NCBI GenBank assembly: GCA_964403935.1
Contig: CAYOIB010000104.1
Location: 1-7,432 of the forward strand
Source: SLLG01 sp964403935
GTDB taxonomy: Bacteria > Verrucomicrobiota > Verrucomicrobiia > Opitutales > Oceanipulchritudinaceae
DNA length: 7,432 nt
Direction of reading: 5' to 3'
Shown here: positions 6,403 through 7,432 of the stretch, piece after piece
How positions within the stretch are numbered: position 1 is the stretch's first letter
Layout of the letters: every line of letters starts with the position of its first letter
Notes under the pieces: generated by a model
What the model was told of the DNA's origin: nothing
What the model saw: the letters and a program-made list of their open reading frames with translations, nothing else
Database searches by the model: none
Position numbers and translations under genes: made by a program

Positions 6403-7314
6403 TCAACCCGCCCACAGGTCCGATGGATAACGACCCTGCTCCACCAAGTTGCGCAGCCGGGCAACCACACCCTCCCGGTCCTCGGGATGCGTCACCCCCA
6501 TCCACTCGCTCCCTGAACGAAGAACCTTCACCTTCGCCTGATTGCGGCGAATCATGGTCGCCACCGCCGCCGGCAAATAAAATTCCTTCCGCGGGTCTGA
6601 ACCGTGCTGGTCGAGAAAGTCCCGAAATTGACTCTCCAGGAAGTCGAAAATCTCGGGTCGAAAACCGAAGCAATTCATCGACGCCGGGGCATCCTCCGCC
6701 AAAGGATTTTCCCGCCGCATGGCATCGTAGTAGCGCGGCCCGGAAGCCCCACCCTCAACCTGCGTGCGCTCGTTGATCTCCTGCAGCCACCCATTCTTGT
6801 CGACCTCGCAAATACCCCGCGAGACCGTCCCATGCGCCGACAGGGTCTTCGCGAGCTCGAAGGCCACCAGACAAAAAGAAGGGGGCCAGCTATGGCTGGG
6901 CTGACTCAAGAACTCAAACAACGCCTGAAAGGCTTCCGCCCCGTAATAGTCGTCCGCATTGATCACGGCGAACGGCTCCGAAACCACCGGGCGCGCCACA
7001 TGAACGGCATGCCCCGTCCCCCACGGACGCTCGCGTCCGGGCATCGCCTGAAAGCCCGCTGGCAATGCATTCAAGTCCTGAAAAACATAATCAACCTGAA
7101 CGTGTCCGCGAAAACGTTGAAGGATTTTTATCCGAAAATCTGCCAGAAACTCCCGCCGAATGACAAAAACCGCCTTTGCAAAGCCGGCCTGCAAAGCATC
7201 GTAGATCGAGTACTCCAGGAGCGTTTCCCCGGAGGGACCTACGCCTTCAAGCTGCTTCAGACCTCCATAGCGGCTTCCAAGGCCCGCCGCCAAGATGAGC
7301 AAAGTGGGTTTCAT
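6403..7314 (-). CDS. Sugar-phosphate nucleotidyltransferase (NTP_transferase family)
   Basis: Enzymes of this GT-A-like family join a nucleoside triphosphate to a sugar 1-phosphate, giving an activated sugar for cell wall, polysaccharide or glycolipid synthesis. The 303 residues start with the nucleotide-binding loop ILAAGLGSRYGGLKQ (7-21, Arg15 and Lys20). PWGTGHAV (98-105) follows, then INADDYYG (118-125) with the metal-binding aspartates, then SMNCFGFRP (212-220), EFYLP (244-248) and WMGVTHPEDR (271-280). There is no C-terminal left-handed beta-helix acyltransferase domain, so it is not a GlmU-type bifunctional enzyme. Relatives are often labelled UTP-glucose-1-phosphate uridylyltransferase, but neither the base nor the sugar can be read from the sequence. 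The ATG at 7314 has AGGGAA at 7315-7320. Its stop lies six bases from that of the convergent PP2C gene. No sugar kinase or glycosyltransferase gene is visible in the window. Confidence 0.88.
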   Translation of the reverse strand: MKPTLLILAAGLGSRYGGLKQLEGVGPSGETLLEYSIYDALQAGFAKAVFVIRREFLADFRIKILQRFRGHVQVDYVFQDLNALPAGFQAMPGRERPWGTGHAVHVARPVVSEPFAVINADDYYGAEAFQALFEFLSQPSHSWPPSFCLVAFELAKTLSAHGTVSRGICEVDKNGWLQEINERTQVEGGASGPRYYDAMRRENPLAEDAPASMNCFGFRPEIFDFLESQFRDFLDQHGSDPRKEFYLPAAVATMIRRNQAKVKVLRSGSEWMGVTHPEDREGVVARLRNLVEQGRYPSDLWAG

Positions 7315-7432
7315 TTCCCTGCGAATATGGATAGCTTCAATGTCGCCGCAACGGGTTTCTTATTTCAGCGAAATAAATATCACAGTCATTCAAAAATCAA
7401 CAAAAAAGACACAGAGTCTATTTTATTGACAA
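7315..7432. other. AT-rich upstream region of the nucleotidyltransferase gene
   Basis: These 118 bases are clearly richer in A and T than the flanking gene, and I see no coding frame in them. On the minus strand a TTGATT is followed 15-17 bases later by overlapping TATTTA/TTTATT candidates, a weak promoter for the nucleotidyltransferase. At the edge, 7426-7431 reads TTGACA on the plus strand, a perfect -35 hexamer whose -10 box would lie outside the window. It may belong to a divergent gene to the right. Confidence 0.4.
7360..7376. repeat. Perfect inverted repeat, TTATTTC-AGC-GAAATAA
   Basis: Two seven-base arms match perfectly around a three-base centre, 46 bases upstream of the nucleotidyltransferase ATG. 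The dyad overlaps the weak -10 candidates for that gene. No T-run follows on either strand, so an operator is more likely than a terminator. In AT-rich DNA such a dyad can also arise by chance. Confidence 0.4.

Noticed and set aside
6394..6425. GCGG/CCGC mini-stem between the convergent PP2C and nucleotidyltransferase stops
   Set aside because: It has only four pairs and no T-run on either strand, so it is not supported as a terminator.

Overview
The window is an ordinary-looking, compact chromosomal segment from a Gram-negative-type bacterium with fairly high GC. The gene families and the mixed single-gene layout resemble genomes of the Verrucomicrobiota/PVC group. The main hints are a LipM-like member of the lipoate ligase superfamily, a GLGSRYGGLKQ-type nucleotidyltransferase and an exported subtilase with a CARDB-like tail. 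This assignment is an impression from family resemblance, not a demonstrated placement.

Layout from left to right. Bases 1-113 hold the acidic C-terminal end of a plus-strand gene that begins outside the window. Next is hisC (minus strand, 128-1234), a PLP aminotransferase for histidine synthesis. It is divergent from a lipoate/octanoate transferase gene (plus strand, about 1290-2057), with only about 55 bases between their starts. That gene converges on a 570-residue exported S8 serine protease (minus strand, 2072-3784). Upstream of the protease, on the same strand, lies a fused two-domain ABC permease of the Fe(III) FbpB type (3834-5525). A 160-base divergent intergenic region with a hairpin and a 10-base-period direct repeat separates the permease from a PP2C protein phosphatase (plus strand, 5686-6396). 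The phosphatase converges, with six bases between the stop codons, on a sugar-phosphate nucleotidyltransferase (minus strand, 6403-7314). The last 118 bases are AT-rich, carry a perfect dyad, and look like a promoter region.

There is no single pathway here. The genes are metabolic or housekeeping units (histidine, lipoylation, nucleotide-sugar formation), one transport component, one envelope protease and one signalling phosphatase. Only the permease and protease could share a transcript. The permease has no ATPase or binding-protein gene beside it. I found no mobile element, CRISPR array, RNA gene, phage gene or recognisable defence system, and nothing that amounts to a clearly undescribed system. 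The points most worth checking are the lone permease next to an exported protease, the cysteine and lysine pair in the LipM-like enzyme, and the two candidate regulatory intergenic regions.
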